From an uncultured Flavobacterium sp. (lineage in GTDB: Bacteria; Bacteroidota; Bacteroidia; Flavobacteriales; Flavobacteriaceae), in contig NZ_CAMLMK010000050.1 in NCBI RefSeq assembly GCF_946481155.1, positions 1 through 20,914 on the forward strand: a stretch of 20,914 nucleotides of DNA, in the 5' to 3' direction. How positions within the stretch are numbered: position 1 is the stretch's first letter; every line of letters starts with the position of its first letter. Under the pieces are notes generated by a model. The model was given only the letters and a program-made list of their open reading frames with translations. It was not told the origin of the DNA and made no database searches. A program made the position numbers and the translations under genes. Shown piece after piece: positions 8,185 to 15,617 of this stretch.

Positions 8185-8550
8185 ATGAAAATAATCTTAT
8201 CTGAAGATAATGAAATCCTACGCAAATCATTATCTTTTTTCCTGGAGTCCAAAGGATTTACTGTTGACCAGTTTTCTGATGGTAAGGATGCCCTCGATGC
8301 TATACGTACAAATGAGTATGATCTGATTTTGACAGATATAAATATACCCGGCATCAGCGGAATGGAAATTACGCAATATGTAAGACAGAGCATTGGCTCA
8401 GATATTCCAATAATTATATTTACTTCATCGGGTATTGAGCAGACCGAATTGGATTCTTTTGACATAGGTGCAAACGAATTTATTGCTAAACCGGTGAGTC
8501 CGGCTGTACTTTTAGTAAGAATCAATAAGTTACTAAACATACGTGTTTAA
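8185..8550 (+). CDS. Stand-alone response regulator receiver (single REC domain)
   Basis: A 121-residue protein made only of a receiver domain. It has the acidic pair Glu7/Asp8, phospho-acceptor Asp51 (LILTDINIPG), the switch Thr80 (IIIFTSSG) and Lys102 (IAKPVSP). No DNA-binding, enzymatic or other output domain follows, so it must act by protein contact, like CheY or Spo0F. It sits 81 bases after the hybrid kinase and 13 bases before the HEAT-repeat gene. The natural reading is that it takes phosphate from His607 of the kinase HPt and acts on the products of the next two genes; that step is inference. Confidence 0.93.
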   Translation: MKIILSEDNEILRKSLSFFLESKGFTVDQFSDGKDALDAIRTNEYDLILTDINIPGISGMEITQYVRQSIGSDIPIIIFTSSGIEQTELDSFDIGANEFIAKPVSPAVLLVRINKLLNIRV

Positions 8551-8563
8551 TGACATTTCTGAT

Positions 8564-9388
8564 ATGATAAAAATAGCGGAACTTTATAAGAATAGTGACG
8601 CATGGATTGAGTCATTCCTAATCCTGTCAATTAGCCTGTTTATAGGGGCATCATTGATACTGTATCTATTGATTATCAGGAGTCGAAGCAATAATATTAG
8701 AAAAGAAAAACTCCGAATCGAATACAATATACTTATTGATAAATTAATGTTTTCGGTAGTTTTTCAGGATACTCCTTTTTCTGCCATTAAGGAAGACAAA
8801 AATTATAGTAAGCTTTCTAATACTACTTTCTTCAGATCAATTTTAACCGAATCCATTATAAATCTCCATACAAACTACGAAGGTATTTATGCCCAAAAGC
8901 TGGAACAATTTTATAAAGAGTCCGGATTAATAAATGATTCATTTAAAAAGCTCAAAAGCGCAAAATGGGAACTAAAGTGTAAAGGAATTACCGAACTTGC
9001 GGAATTGAATATAAATGAGGCTTTTGACAGTATAGTAGAAGTGGCTAAAGCCAAAAATAAAACTTTAAAAATCACAGCAATAAATGCCTGCATCAAACTT
9101 GCAGGTACAAAAGGAATAGTACACCTTACAGCGCATCCTTACCCTATTGACGATTGGACTCAGGTAAATATTATAAACGCTTTTAAAAAACACGATATAG
9201 GTGATATTAGAGGTGTAGAACTCTTATTAGAATCACAAAACACCACTGTTGTAACACTTGGATTAAAGCTTATTAAAGAGCTTAAACTTTCTCAAAAAAT
9301 CCCTCATGTAGAAAAATTAGTTGCCAGAACTCCAGACACACTAATACAGAATGAAGCACAAAACGTATTGCAGGCATTAACAATATAA
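8564..9388 (+). CDS. Single-pass membrane protein with cytoplasmic HEAT-like repeats
   Basis: A protein of 274 residues. One membrane helix (about 17-38) is followed by a basic stretch (RSRSNNIRKEK), which suggests that the C-terminal bulk is cytoplasmic. Residues about 125-274 form successive helical pairs resembling HEAT repeats (for example WELKCKGITELAELNINEAF, LKITAINACIKLAG, TTVVTLGLKLIKEL). HEAT arrays are protein-binding scaffolds. I chose ATG 8564, 13 bases after the receiver stop; a GTG at 8543 overlapping the receiver gene would add seven residues and is less likely. The GT2 gene starts 12 bases after it. Position between a receiver and a polysaccharide synthase suggests an adaptor that passes the signal to the synthase. 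No enzymatic motif is visible. Confidence 0.8.
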   Translation: MIKIAELYKNSDAWIESFLILSISLFIGASLILYLLIIRSRSNNIRKEKLRIEYNILIDKLMFSVVFQDTPFSAIKEDKNYSKLSNTTFFRSILTESIINLHTNYEGIYAQKLEQFYKESGLINDSFKKLKSAKWELKCKGITELAELNINEAFDSIVEVAKAKNKTLKITAINACIKLAGTKGIVHLTAHPYPIDDWTQVNIINAFKKHDIGDIRGVELLLESQNTTVVTLGLKLIKELKLSQKIPHVEKLVARTPDTLIQNEAQNVLQALTI

Positions 9389-9400
9389 CAATAGCAGCAA

Positions 9401-10831
9401 ATGACTTTTTTTAATAGTGAAATAAGCGCATTTTTTGAGATCTATCTAATCCTGATACTTGGGTATGCAATACTCATTATGTCTTCTTATCTTATATTAG
9501 CCTATCTTTCTACAAAAGAACTAAAAGAATATCTGAAAAAAAATAGTTTTGTAGACTACGAAGTGCTACTTACAAGTGAATTTGCGCCAAGCCTTTCACT
9601 AATTGCTCCAGCCTACAACGAAGGTTTCACCATTGAAGAAAATGTAAAATCATTACTTTCCTTAAACTACAATAATTATCAGGTAATTGTGGTGAATGAT
9701 GGCAGTAAGGACAATTCGATGGATATCCTCATTAAGACCTATGACCTTGTTCTGACGGAACTTGATATTCATTCAAAAATTGAAACGAAAAAAGTTAAAG
9801 GAATTTACACTTCCAGAAACGCTGCTTATAAAAAACTGATAGTGGTTGACAAAGAAAACGGCGGTAAAGCCGATGCTTTGAATGTAGGACTTAACATTGC
9901 ACAAAATCAGTATGTAGTATGTATTGATGTAGATTGTATCCTTGATAAAGATTCATTGCTTAAACTGGCAAAACCATTTCTTGAATCTTACGGTAAGCGC
10001 GTTATTGCTACCGGTGGTGTAGTAAGGATTGCAAACCAGTGTATCATCAAAAACGGACGCTTAGTCGAAGTAAATATTCCGAATGTGATGCTGCCAAGAA
10101 TACAGGTTTTAGAATACCTTAGAGCATTTCTTTTGGGAAGAATGGCCTGGGGAAGACTCGATGGATTATTGCTTATCAGTGGTGCATTTGGCGCATTTGA
10201 TAAAGAAATAGCTTTGCTTACCGGCGGTTATAGTACAAAAACCGTGGGTGAAGACATGGAACTGGTAGTACGCATGCGTCGTTATATGCTTGAAAACAAG
10301 ATACCCTATGCAGTTAGTTATATACCGGATCCTCTTTGCTGGACAGAAGCTCCTGAAGACTCTAAAATATTCAAAAAACAGCGCAGCCGCTGGATGCGAG
10401 GAACCATAGAAACCCTTAACATTCATAAAAAAATGTTCCTGAATCCTAGATACAAGCTACTGGGAATGCTCAGTGTACCTTACTGGACATTTTTTGAATT
10501 CCTGGCTCCTGCAATAGAGTTTATAGGCCTTATAATAACAATTTTGCTTATTGCATTTGGTTTATTGAACTGGTATTTTTTCTTTTTACTACTTCTATTT
10601 GTTTACTTTTTTGCTATATTATTTTCAGTTATGGCTCTTTACAGTGAAGAACATACCTACCACAAGTATCCAAAACAAGCCGATTTTTTAAAACTGTTGT
10701 TGGCTGCTTTTATAGAACCCTTGTATTTTCATCCTCTAACAGTATATGCTGCTTTAATTGGTTACAAAGAAAAAATGATGGGTACCAAAGGCTGGGGTGA
10801 AATGACAAGAAAAGGATTTACTAAAAGATAG
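9401..10831 (+). CDS. Processive GT2 membrane glycosyltransferase (PgaC/cellulose synthase-like)
   Basis: A 476-residue inner-membrane family 2 glycosyltransferase. An N-terminal helix (about 11-35) is followed by a cytoplasmic catalytic domain with Asp100 (VVNDGSKD), GGKADALN (154-161), the DXD motif DVD (176-178), GED (283-285, the acceptor Asp) and QRSRW (327-331), the mark of processive synthases such as PgaC, NodC and BcsA. At least three C-terminal helices follow (about 360-380, 382-400, 400-415), with hydrophobic stretches near 430-455. There is no PilZ domain, so no sign of c-di-GMP control. The likely product is an extracellular homopolymer, but sugar identity cannot be read from sequence. 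No deacetylase, PgaD-like or outer-membrane export gene is adjacent. It is the last gene of the operon. Confidence 0.9.
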   Translation: MTFFNSEISAFFEIYLILILGYAILIMSSYLILAYLSTKELKEYLKKNSFVDYEVLLTSEFAPSLSLIAPAYNEGFTIEENVKSLLSLNYNNYQVIVVNDGSKDNSMDILIKTYDLVLTELDIHSKIETKKVKGIYTSRNAAYKKLIVVDKENGGKADALNVGLNIAQNQYVVCIDVDCILDKDSLLKLAKPFLESYGKRVIATGGVVRIANQCIIKNGRLVEVNIPNVMLPRIQVLEYLRAFLLGRMAWGRLDGLLLISGAFGAFDKEIALLTGGYSTKTVGEDMELVVRMRRYMLENKIPYAVSYIPDPLCWTEAPEDSKIFKKQRSRWMRGTIETLNIHKKMFLNPRYKLLGMLSVPYWTFFEFLAPAIEFIGLIITILLIAFGLLNWYFFFLLLLFVYFFAILFSVMALYSEEHTYHKYPKQADFLKLLLAAFIEPLYFHPLTVYAALIGYKEKMMGTKGWGEMTRKGFTKR

Positions 10832-11061
10832 GACTATTTGTTCTTTAAAAATATTTTCGAAACTCAAAAATAGTATCCGAAAGGAAACTGAATCATCCTA
10901 AAATAGATTGACAAAGAGAAACCACGATAAGGATATCTAAAGAACTTTTATCAACACTAAAAAAGCATGTATTCAACAGAGCTTACTAAACTACTGCTTA
11001 CTATCCTCCAAAAATCTTATTTTTTTATTTATATTTAATCTAAATTAATAATAAATAATTT

Positions 11062-11069
11062 TATATTTG
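11062..11069 (+). promoter_or_regulatory. Possible -7 promoter element for the DUF4198 gene
   Basis: TATATTTG matches TAnnTTTG exactly. Transcription would start near 11076, leaving a leader of about 100 bases. No clear TTTG -33 partner is visible in the AT-rich sequence upstream. Confidence 0.4.
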
Positions 11070-11081
11070 CATCGATTTTAG

Positions 11082-11098
11082 ACGATTTTGAAAATCGT
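11082..11098. promoter_or_regulatory. Perfect 8-bp inverted repeat in the DUF4198 leader
   Basis: ACGATTTT (11082-11089) and AAAATCGT (11091-11098) are perfect complements around a single G. It lies just after the predicted transcription start, where an operator for a dimeric repressor or a leader hairpin would sit. A CGATTTT half-site also occurs at 11073-11079. Confidence 0.4.
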
Positions 11099-11173
11099 TA
11101 TTAACTACAAATTTTCCAGCCAAAATCTGTAAAAAGCAACAACTTAAACCGTTAACAAATAAATTTATCAAAT

Positions 11174-11899
11174 ATGAAAACAAACCTATTCCAAACAACA
11201 ATAATTGCTTTTTTGCTATTTGTTTCAGCACCTGCTGCATTTGCTCATGCACTTTGGATTGAAACTAAAGCTACCGGTAGTAAAGGAAAACCTCAGGAAA
11301 TTTCAGTGTATTTTGGTGAATTTTCAGAAAATGACATCACAAAATCTGATAAATGGTTTTCGGATTTAAAAGATTTCACACTACTGGTAATCAGCCCGAC
11401 GAAAAAAGAAATCAAATTAAAATCGACCGCACTGGAGAACAAATACCAGGCATTCTTTACTCCTGATGAAGAAGGGGTTTATACCGTAGTTATGCAGCAT
11501 ACCGTAAAAGACATTTATGGTACTATGGTACTGGATTACAATTCCAGCGCTAACATTGTGGTAGGAAACAAACTCAACGGAAACTTAAGCACTAACAACA
11601 GCAACAAAATAGCTGTTTTTACCGAAAACACAACTGATATACGCAAAAACCAAAAGATTACCGCTATTGCTATCTATAACAATGCTATTGCAAAATCACA
11701 AAAAGTAAAAGTTATTGCGCCAAATGGCTGGGAAAAAGAATTATGGACAAACGAAAACGGAGAAATTTCGTTTACTCCGATTTGGTCAGGAAATTATATG
11801 ATTGAGTTTTCTCAAACAGAGAAGAAATCCGGAGAACACCACGGAAAAAAATACGACGAAATATGGAAAATGGCAACTTACCAACTCGTTGTGAACTAA
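11174..11899 (+). CDS. Secreted DUF4198-like protein, possibly metal-related
   Basis: A 241-residue secreted protein. The signal peptide covers about 1-24 (hydrophobic core IIAFLLFVSAP, cleavage after AFA), so the mature protein would begin with His25 in HALWIE. This matches the start of DUF4198 proteins, annotated as periplasmic parts of cobalt/nickel uptake (COG5266); an N-terminal histidine is a metal ligand in some related systems. The rest looks like two beta-rich Ig-like modules, with a short His-containing segment near the C-terminus (EHHGKKYDE). No transporter or TonB receptor gene is adjacent, so metal binding is inference only. The gene has its own promoter-like element and a terminator shared with the convergent DUF3826 gene. 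Confidence 0.75.
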   Translation: MKTNLFQTTIIAFLLFVSAPAAFAHALWIETKATGSKGKPQEISVYFGEFSENDITKSDKWFSDLKDFTLLVISPTKKEIKLKSTALENKYQAFFTPDEEGVYTVVMQHTVKDIYGTMVLDYNSSANIVVGNKLNGNLSTNNSNKIAVFTENTTDIRKNQKITAIAIYNNAIAKSQKVKVIAPNGWEKELWTNENGEISFTPIWSGNYMIEFSQTEKKSGEHHGKKYDEIWKMATYQLVVN

Positions 11900-11918
11900 T
11901 CTTATTAATTGATTTCAT

Positions 11919-11961
11919 AAAAAAAGGTCTTAATGCTTATTTGCGTTAAAGACCTTTTTTT
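11919..11961. terminator. Bidirectional terminator between DUF4198 and DUF3826 genes
   Basis: An A-run and GGTCTTAA on the left face TTAAAGACC and a T-run on the right, with a one-base bulge. The A-run and T-run on opposite sides suit termination from both directions, as expected between these convergent genes. Confidence 0.8.
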
Positions 11962-11962
11962 A

Positions 11963-12622
11963 TTACTGTTTTTTAGCTGCTTTCTCAGCCTTAATTTTTT
12001 TGGTATAATCTGCGTACATCTGACGCCAGTTACGACCATTATTGTTCAAATATTGCTCGGCTTGTGTTTTATAAATTTCAAAAATTGCCGATATCTCCTT
12101 CATACTTTTATAATCAACGGCCTGTTCACGTGCTTTTTCTAATAATTTCTGAATTTCAGCAGTCTCAGCAGCCGTCATTTGAGGGACAATCGCCTGATAA
12201 CCCTTCATCGTAAAAGCAACTTTTCCGATAGTGTATTTATCCAAAACCAATGCTACTTGCTCTTCGCTCAAATCTTTTCTTAAGCCTGACATTAAATCCT
12301 GATGAATACTGGAAGGCATTGCTGAATCGGCAATAATTTGTCGATGCAATTCCGAAAGCGGCTTCCCGTCTAAAGGATTGATTCCAGCCGGAACTGTAGT
12401 AGCAGGATGGCTATTGTGCCAATCTTTTATTAATGAAAGGTGCGTTGCAACCACTTGGACTAATCGGTCTTCTTTTGCGTTATCCTTCAACTCTAATGTG
12501 CTGATCCATTCTTTTGCCTTTTTAACTTCTTCATCAGAAGCCTTTACTGATTGTGCATTTGCCAGAGTACCCAAAGTCATCAATCCAATGAGCAGTGCGA
12601 CTTTAATCTTTTTTGCTTTCAT
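11963..12622 (-). CDS. Secreted DUF3826 domain protein
   Basis: A 219-residue protein with a signal peptide (about 1-23, MKAKKIKVALLIGLM start, cleavage after ANA). The body is mostly alpha-helical and highly charged. Conserved DUF3826 blocks are visible: KYTIGKVAFTMKGYQAIVPQ (129-148) and SMKEISAIFEIYK (173-185). DUF3826 proteins are found in Bacteroidetes, often near polysaccharide-related genes, and have no established activity. Here it stands alone, convergent with the DUF4198 gene and divergent from the TPR gene. A short TGTGTT/AACACA inverted repeat (12652-12666) lies upstream and could affect its transcription, but I see no clear promoter. Confidence 0.85.
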   Translation of the reverse strand: MKAKKIKVALLIGLMTLGTLANAQSVKASDEEVKKAKEWISTLELKDNAKEDRLVQVVATHLSLIKDWHNSHPATTVPAGINPLDGKPLSELHRQIIADSAMPSSIHQDLMSGLRKDLSEEQVALVLDKYTIGKVAFTMKGYQAIVPQMTAAETAEIQKLLEKAREQAVDYKSMKEISAIFEIYKTQAEQYLNNNGRNWRQMYADYTKKIKAEKAAKKQ

Positions 12623-12799
12623 TTATAATTTTTTTTTGTTTTATATTATTATGTGTTAAAAACACAATTCCAATTAATATCAAAAAACAAGCCAAAAATG
12701 TCCTTTAAAATTTATTGTAATAAATTCATTTGTTTGCATCAAAAACAACTTTCAAATGCTTATTTTTAACCGACCCAATAAATTAAAAAATACCTGCTC

Positions 12800-13300
12800 A
12801 TGAAAAAACTACTTTTATTTTCTTTTCTTGCTCTGTCAACTTTAGGCTGGAGTCAAACTGCCGAAAACTATTTTGATCAGGCAATGAAAAAATCGGATGC
12901 CGGAAATACCCAAGGCGCAATAGCCGATTACAACAAAGCCATAAAAATGAAACCCGATTTTGTTGTTGCTTATTTAAACCGGGGCATGGAAAAAATAAAA
13001 ATCAATGATCTTCAGGGAGCATTGACTGACGTGAATAAAACAATAGAAATGCACGACGACAACACCTATGCTTATACCACCAGAGCTAATATTTATTACA
13101 AACTGAAAGACTACAAAGCGGCTTTGAATGACTGTAATACAGCCATCAAATTTAATTCGGGAGATTATATTACTTATAATTTAAGAGGTCTTACATACAT
13201 TCATCTGGAAGACAAAAAAAGTGCCTGCGCCGATTTTGCCAAGGCCCAACAACTGGGAAGCCAGAGTGCTGCTAAAAACCTAAAGATGTTTTGTAAATAA
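12800..13300 (+). CDS. Secreted TPR-repeat protein
   Basis: A 166-residue protein with a signal peptide (about 1-19, MKKLLLFSFLALSTLGWSQ) and four tandem tetratricopeptide repeats at roughly 21-53, 55-87, 89-121 and 123-155. The A-x2-DYNKAIKMKP-type turns are clear. TPRs bind partner proteins; nothing identifies the partner. It should be periplasmic or envelope-associated. It stands alone, with two hairpins following. Confidence 0.9.
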   Translation: MKKLLLFSFLALSTLGWSQTAENYFDQAMKKSDAGNTQGAIADYNKAIKMKPDFVVAYLNRGMEKIKINDLQGALTDVNKTIEMHDDNTYAYTTRANIYYKLKDYKAALNDCNTAIKFNSGDYITYNLRGLTYIHLEDKKSACADFAKAQQLGSQSAAKNLKMFCK

Positions 13301-13316
13301 TACAAATTATTAAACA

Positions 13317-13333
13317 GCCGGAAATTTTCCGGC
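13317..13333 (+). terminator. Short G+C-rich hairpin after the TPR gene
   Basis: GCCGGAA and TTCCGGC form a 7-bp stem around ATT, 16 bases past the TPR stop codon. No T-run follows directly, so it may stabilise the 3' end or work together with the next hairpin. Confidence 0.5.
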
Positions 13334-13339
13334 ATAACT

Positions 13340-13376
13340 AAAAAAAGCTGTTTCAATTTCTCGAAACAGCTTTTTT
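13340..13376. terminator. Bidirectional terminator between TPR and DUF4252 genes
   Basis: AGCTGTTTC and GAAACAGCT form a perfect 9-bp stem around an 8-base loop, flanked by an A-run and a T-run. It serves the convergent TPR and DUF4252 genes. Confidence 0.85.
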
Positions 13377-13391
13377 CTTTTTCTGTAAAAT

Positions 13392-13919
13392 CTATTTTTG
13401 GGTTAATTTTTTAAGTTCCGTTCCACCCGGAATTTGCATTTTATCAGTTAAAATAGCAATATCACTCAAATTAAAAACACCGGTTAACGACATTAAAACC
13501 GCCCTATTAATACCGTTGGCATCGTCTTCAATAAACATTAAAAACTCACTGAGCTGGTTGTTGCCTCCGGAGCGTTTTACATCAATTGTAATTTGTTTTC
13601 CATGTTCATTTACTTTTTTCAACTCTTCTAAAAAAGCTGCTTTTATATAACTATCAGCAACCGTTTTCATTTCCCGGGCTGCCTTAGTATTTGTTGTCGA
13701 AAAAACCTTTAAATTTTCTAAATTCTGAATTAATTTCAAATATTGCTGTGTTTCCTTGTCCGAAGGATCTACTTTTACCTTACTCATCAATTCAAACATT
13801 TTTTTGTTTACTACTACCGAAACAATTTCTTCCTGTCCGTCAAACTGATCAAAAACAGTTTGTCCGTAAAATAAATTTGAAGCAAAGGCAACTACTAATG
13901 TAATCAGTACTTTTTTCAT
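13392..13919 (-). CDS. DUF4252 domain protein, secreted
   Basis: A protein of about 175 residues with a signal peptide (MKKVLITLVVAFASNLFYGQ). The body shows the DUF4252 pattern: a VVVNKKMFELMSKV segment, then VFSTTNTKAAREM, and the C-terminal block FLMFIEDDANGINRAVLMSL followed by LTGVFNLSDI. The family is common in Bacteroidetes, often beside an ECF sigma factor gene; none is present here, so this is a solitary copy. Function is unknown. A start two codons upstream (13925) is equally possible; I chose the ATG giving the usual MKK signal-peptide start. Confidence 0.85.
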   Translation of the reverse strand: MKKVLITLVVAFASNLFYGQTVFDQFDGQEEIVSVVVNKKMFELMSKVKVDPSDKETQQYLKLIQNLENLKVFSTTNTKAAREMKTVADSYIKAAFLEELKKVNEHGKQITIDVKRSGGNNQLSEFLMFIEDDANGINRAVLMSLTGVFNLSDIAILTDKMQIPGGTELKKLTQK

Positions 13920-14124
13920 TGTCATATCTTTATATTAAAATTATGTTCTTATTTACAACTATACTTACCATTTCTATGCCAAAAAAAAAACACCTCTTCT
14001 AACAGCTGTCATAACCATAGAAAACGTAATTTTAGATAAAAAAACCAGCGTATCGATTCTAAAAAAACGAATAATAAAATTAAAGATAGTACTTTTACAC
14101 TAATAGCCCTAATAGTTAACCATT

Positions 14125-15564
14125 ATGAAAAGCCAATTCAAATATGTATTGCTGTTTTTAATTCCTCTTTTATCATTACAAAGCTGTCAGGATCAGGACG
14201 ATGTAATTACAAAACCTACTGACCTTGACATCCCTAAATTTATTTGGAGAGGAATGAACCAAATGTATTTGTGGCAGGCCGAAGTACCTGATTTAGCCAA
14301 CAATCGATTTTCATCAAATGCAGAATACGAATTCTTTTTGAAAAGCTACGCCACACCCGAAACACTATTTAATAATTTGCTCTACAAACCTCCTGTTCCA
14401 AATGATAATTCGGCCGAAGTTGTGGATCAATTTAGCTGGATAGTCAGTGATTACCTTACACTGGAACAACAACTGGGAGGAACCTCAAAAAGCAATGGTG
14501 TAGAATTTGGCTTAAGTTCTATTAAAGACAGCGACCAGATTATTGGGTATGTTCGTTATATTATTCCAAATTCTGATGCTGCCGCAAAAGACATTCAGCG
14601 AGGCGAAATATTTTATGCCGTAAACGGAGTTAGCCTAAATCTGGCAAACTACCGCAGTTTACTTTCCAGTTCCAATGAAAATTACACTTTACATTTTGCC
14701 GAACTTACCTATGACAGCAATAACAATCCAGTGATTACTCCTAATGGAAAATCACTGGCTTTAACAAAAACCGTCCTTGCCGAAAACCCAATTCTCATAA
14801 AAAAAGTCATTACAAACGGCAATCATAAAATAGGTTATCTGATGTATAATGGTTTTTTTCCAAGTTATGATTCAAAATTGAGTGAGGTTTTTGGCTACTT
14901 CAAATCGGAAGGAATTACCGATTTAGTTCTGGACTTAAGATACAATGGCGGTGGTTCTGTACTCAGCTCGGCAAGATTAGCCAGTATGATCACAGGACAA
15001 TTCAGAGGACAAATTTTTAGTGAATTAGCTTATAATCAGAAAAAATCATACCTCAACAGAAAATACACTTTTACAAGCACTATCAACGGAACCAGCATCA
15101 ACAGCCTGAATCTTACTAAACTTTATGTTTTAACAACCAAAAATACAGCTTCGGCAAGTGAACTCATTATCAACGGACTCGATCCTTACATTAATGTAGT
15201 ACAAATTGGCGATGCAACTTATGGGAAAAATGTGGCTTCGGTTACACTTTACGATTCTCCTAATTTGACTAAAAGCAATGCCAATAGCTCGCATCGTTAT
15301 GCCATGCAATTAATCGTGGCACAATCGGTAAACTCAGTAGGTTTTGGTGATTATTTAGATGGTTTAATTCCGGATTACAAATTAACCGAAAGGATAAAAA
15401 CCCTTGGAGTACTTGGAGATCCCAGCGAACCTTTGTTAAGTACCGCTATAGGAAAAATCACGGGAACAGCCCGATTGGTACCAACAGAAAAACCAAGCGA
15501 CGATTTCAAATACATCAATGATTCTAAGAATTTAAAAGGACAAAATCAAATGTATATAGAATAA
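14125..15564 (+). CDS. S41 family (C-terminal processing) peptidase, surface lipoprotein
   Basis: A 479-residue lipoprotein protease. The signal peptide ends in the lipobox LSLQSC with Cys21 as the lipidated residue. The acidic QDQDD that follows resembles the Bacteroidetes lipoprotein export signal, so the protein is probably on the cell surface. A PDZ-like domain spans about 125-215 (GVEFGLSS, AVNGVSLN). The S41 domain has LDLRYNGGGS (269-278), the catalytic Ser in NTASASE (Ser343 by spacing) and Lys368 in YGKNVAS, with Asp354 between them; the Ser-Lys spacing of 25 matches E. coli Prc. The active site therefore looks intact. Substrates are unknown. It stands alone, with a terminator directly after it. 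Confidence 0.9.
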   Translation: MKSQFKYVLLFLIPLLSLQSCQDQDDVITKPTDLDIPKFIWRGMNQMYLWQAEVPDLANNRFSSNAEYEFFLKSYATPETLFNNLLYKPPVPNDNSAEVVDQFSWIVSDYLTLEQQLGGTSKSNGVEFGLSSIKDSDQIIGYVRYIIPNSDAAAKDIQRGEIFYAVNGVSLNLANYRSLLSSSNENYTLHFAELTYDSNNNPVITPNGKSLALTKTVLAENPILIKKVITNGNHKIGYLMYNGFFPSYDSKLSEVFGYFKSEGITDLVLDLRYNGGGSVLSSARLASMITGQFRGQIFSELAYNQKKSYLNRKYTFTSTINGTSINSLNLTKLYVLTTKNTASASELIINGLDPYINVVQIGDATYGKNVASVTLYDSPNLTKSNANSSHRYAMQLIVAQSVNSVGFGDYLDGLIPDYKLTERIKTLGVLGDPSEPLLSTAIGKITGTARLVPTEKPSDDFKYINDSKNLKGQNQMYIE

Positions 15565-15565
15565 C

Positions 15566-15606
15566 AAAAAATGCCGTCTTTGTAACAAGACGGCATTTTT
15601 TTATTT
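15566..15606. terminator. Bidirectional terminator between S41 peptidase and rluD-like gene
   Basis: ATGCCGTCTT and AAGACGGCAT form a perfect 10-bp stem around TGTAAC, flanked by an A-run and a T-run. It begins right after the S41 stop codon and lies just past the end of the convergent gene. Confidence 0.9.
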
Positions 15607-15617
15607 TTTTAGCAATT

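Larger units (their letters stand above)
10832..11173. other. Gene-free stretch between GT2 gene and DUF4198 gene
   Basis: No reading frame is convincing. I see no clear T-rich terminator directly after the glycosyltransferase gene; CTATTT/AAATAG can pair around 10833-10873 but this is weak. The 3' part holds a good -7 motif and an inverted repeat, described separately, which probably serve the next gene. Confidence 0.5.

Noticed and set aside
7983..8540. Minus-strand open frame of 185 codons across the kinase end and the receiver gene
   Set aside because: It is antisense to intact REC and HPt coding sequence; the translation has no recognisable domain.
4994..10968. Shared 15-base string ACACTAAAAAAGCAT at 4994-5008 and 10954-10968
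   Set aside because: AT-rich and short; about one such match is expected by chance in a window of this size and composition.
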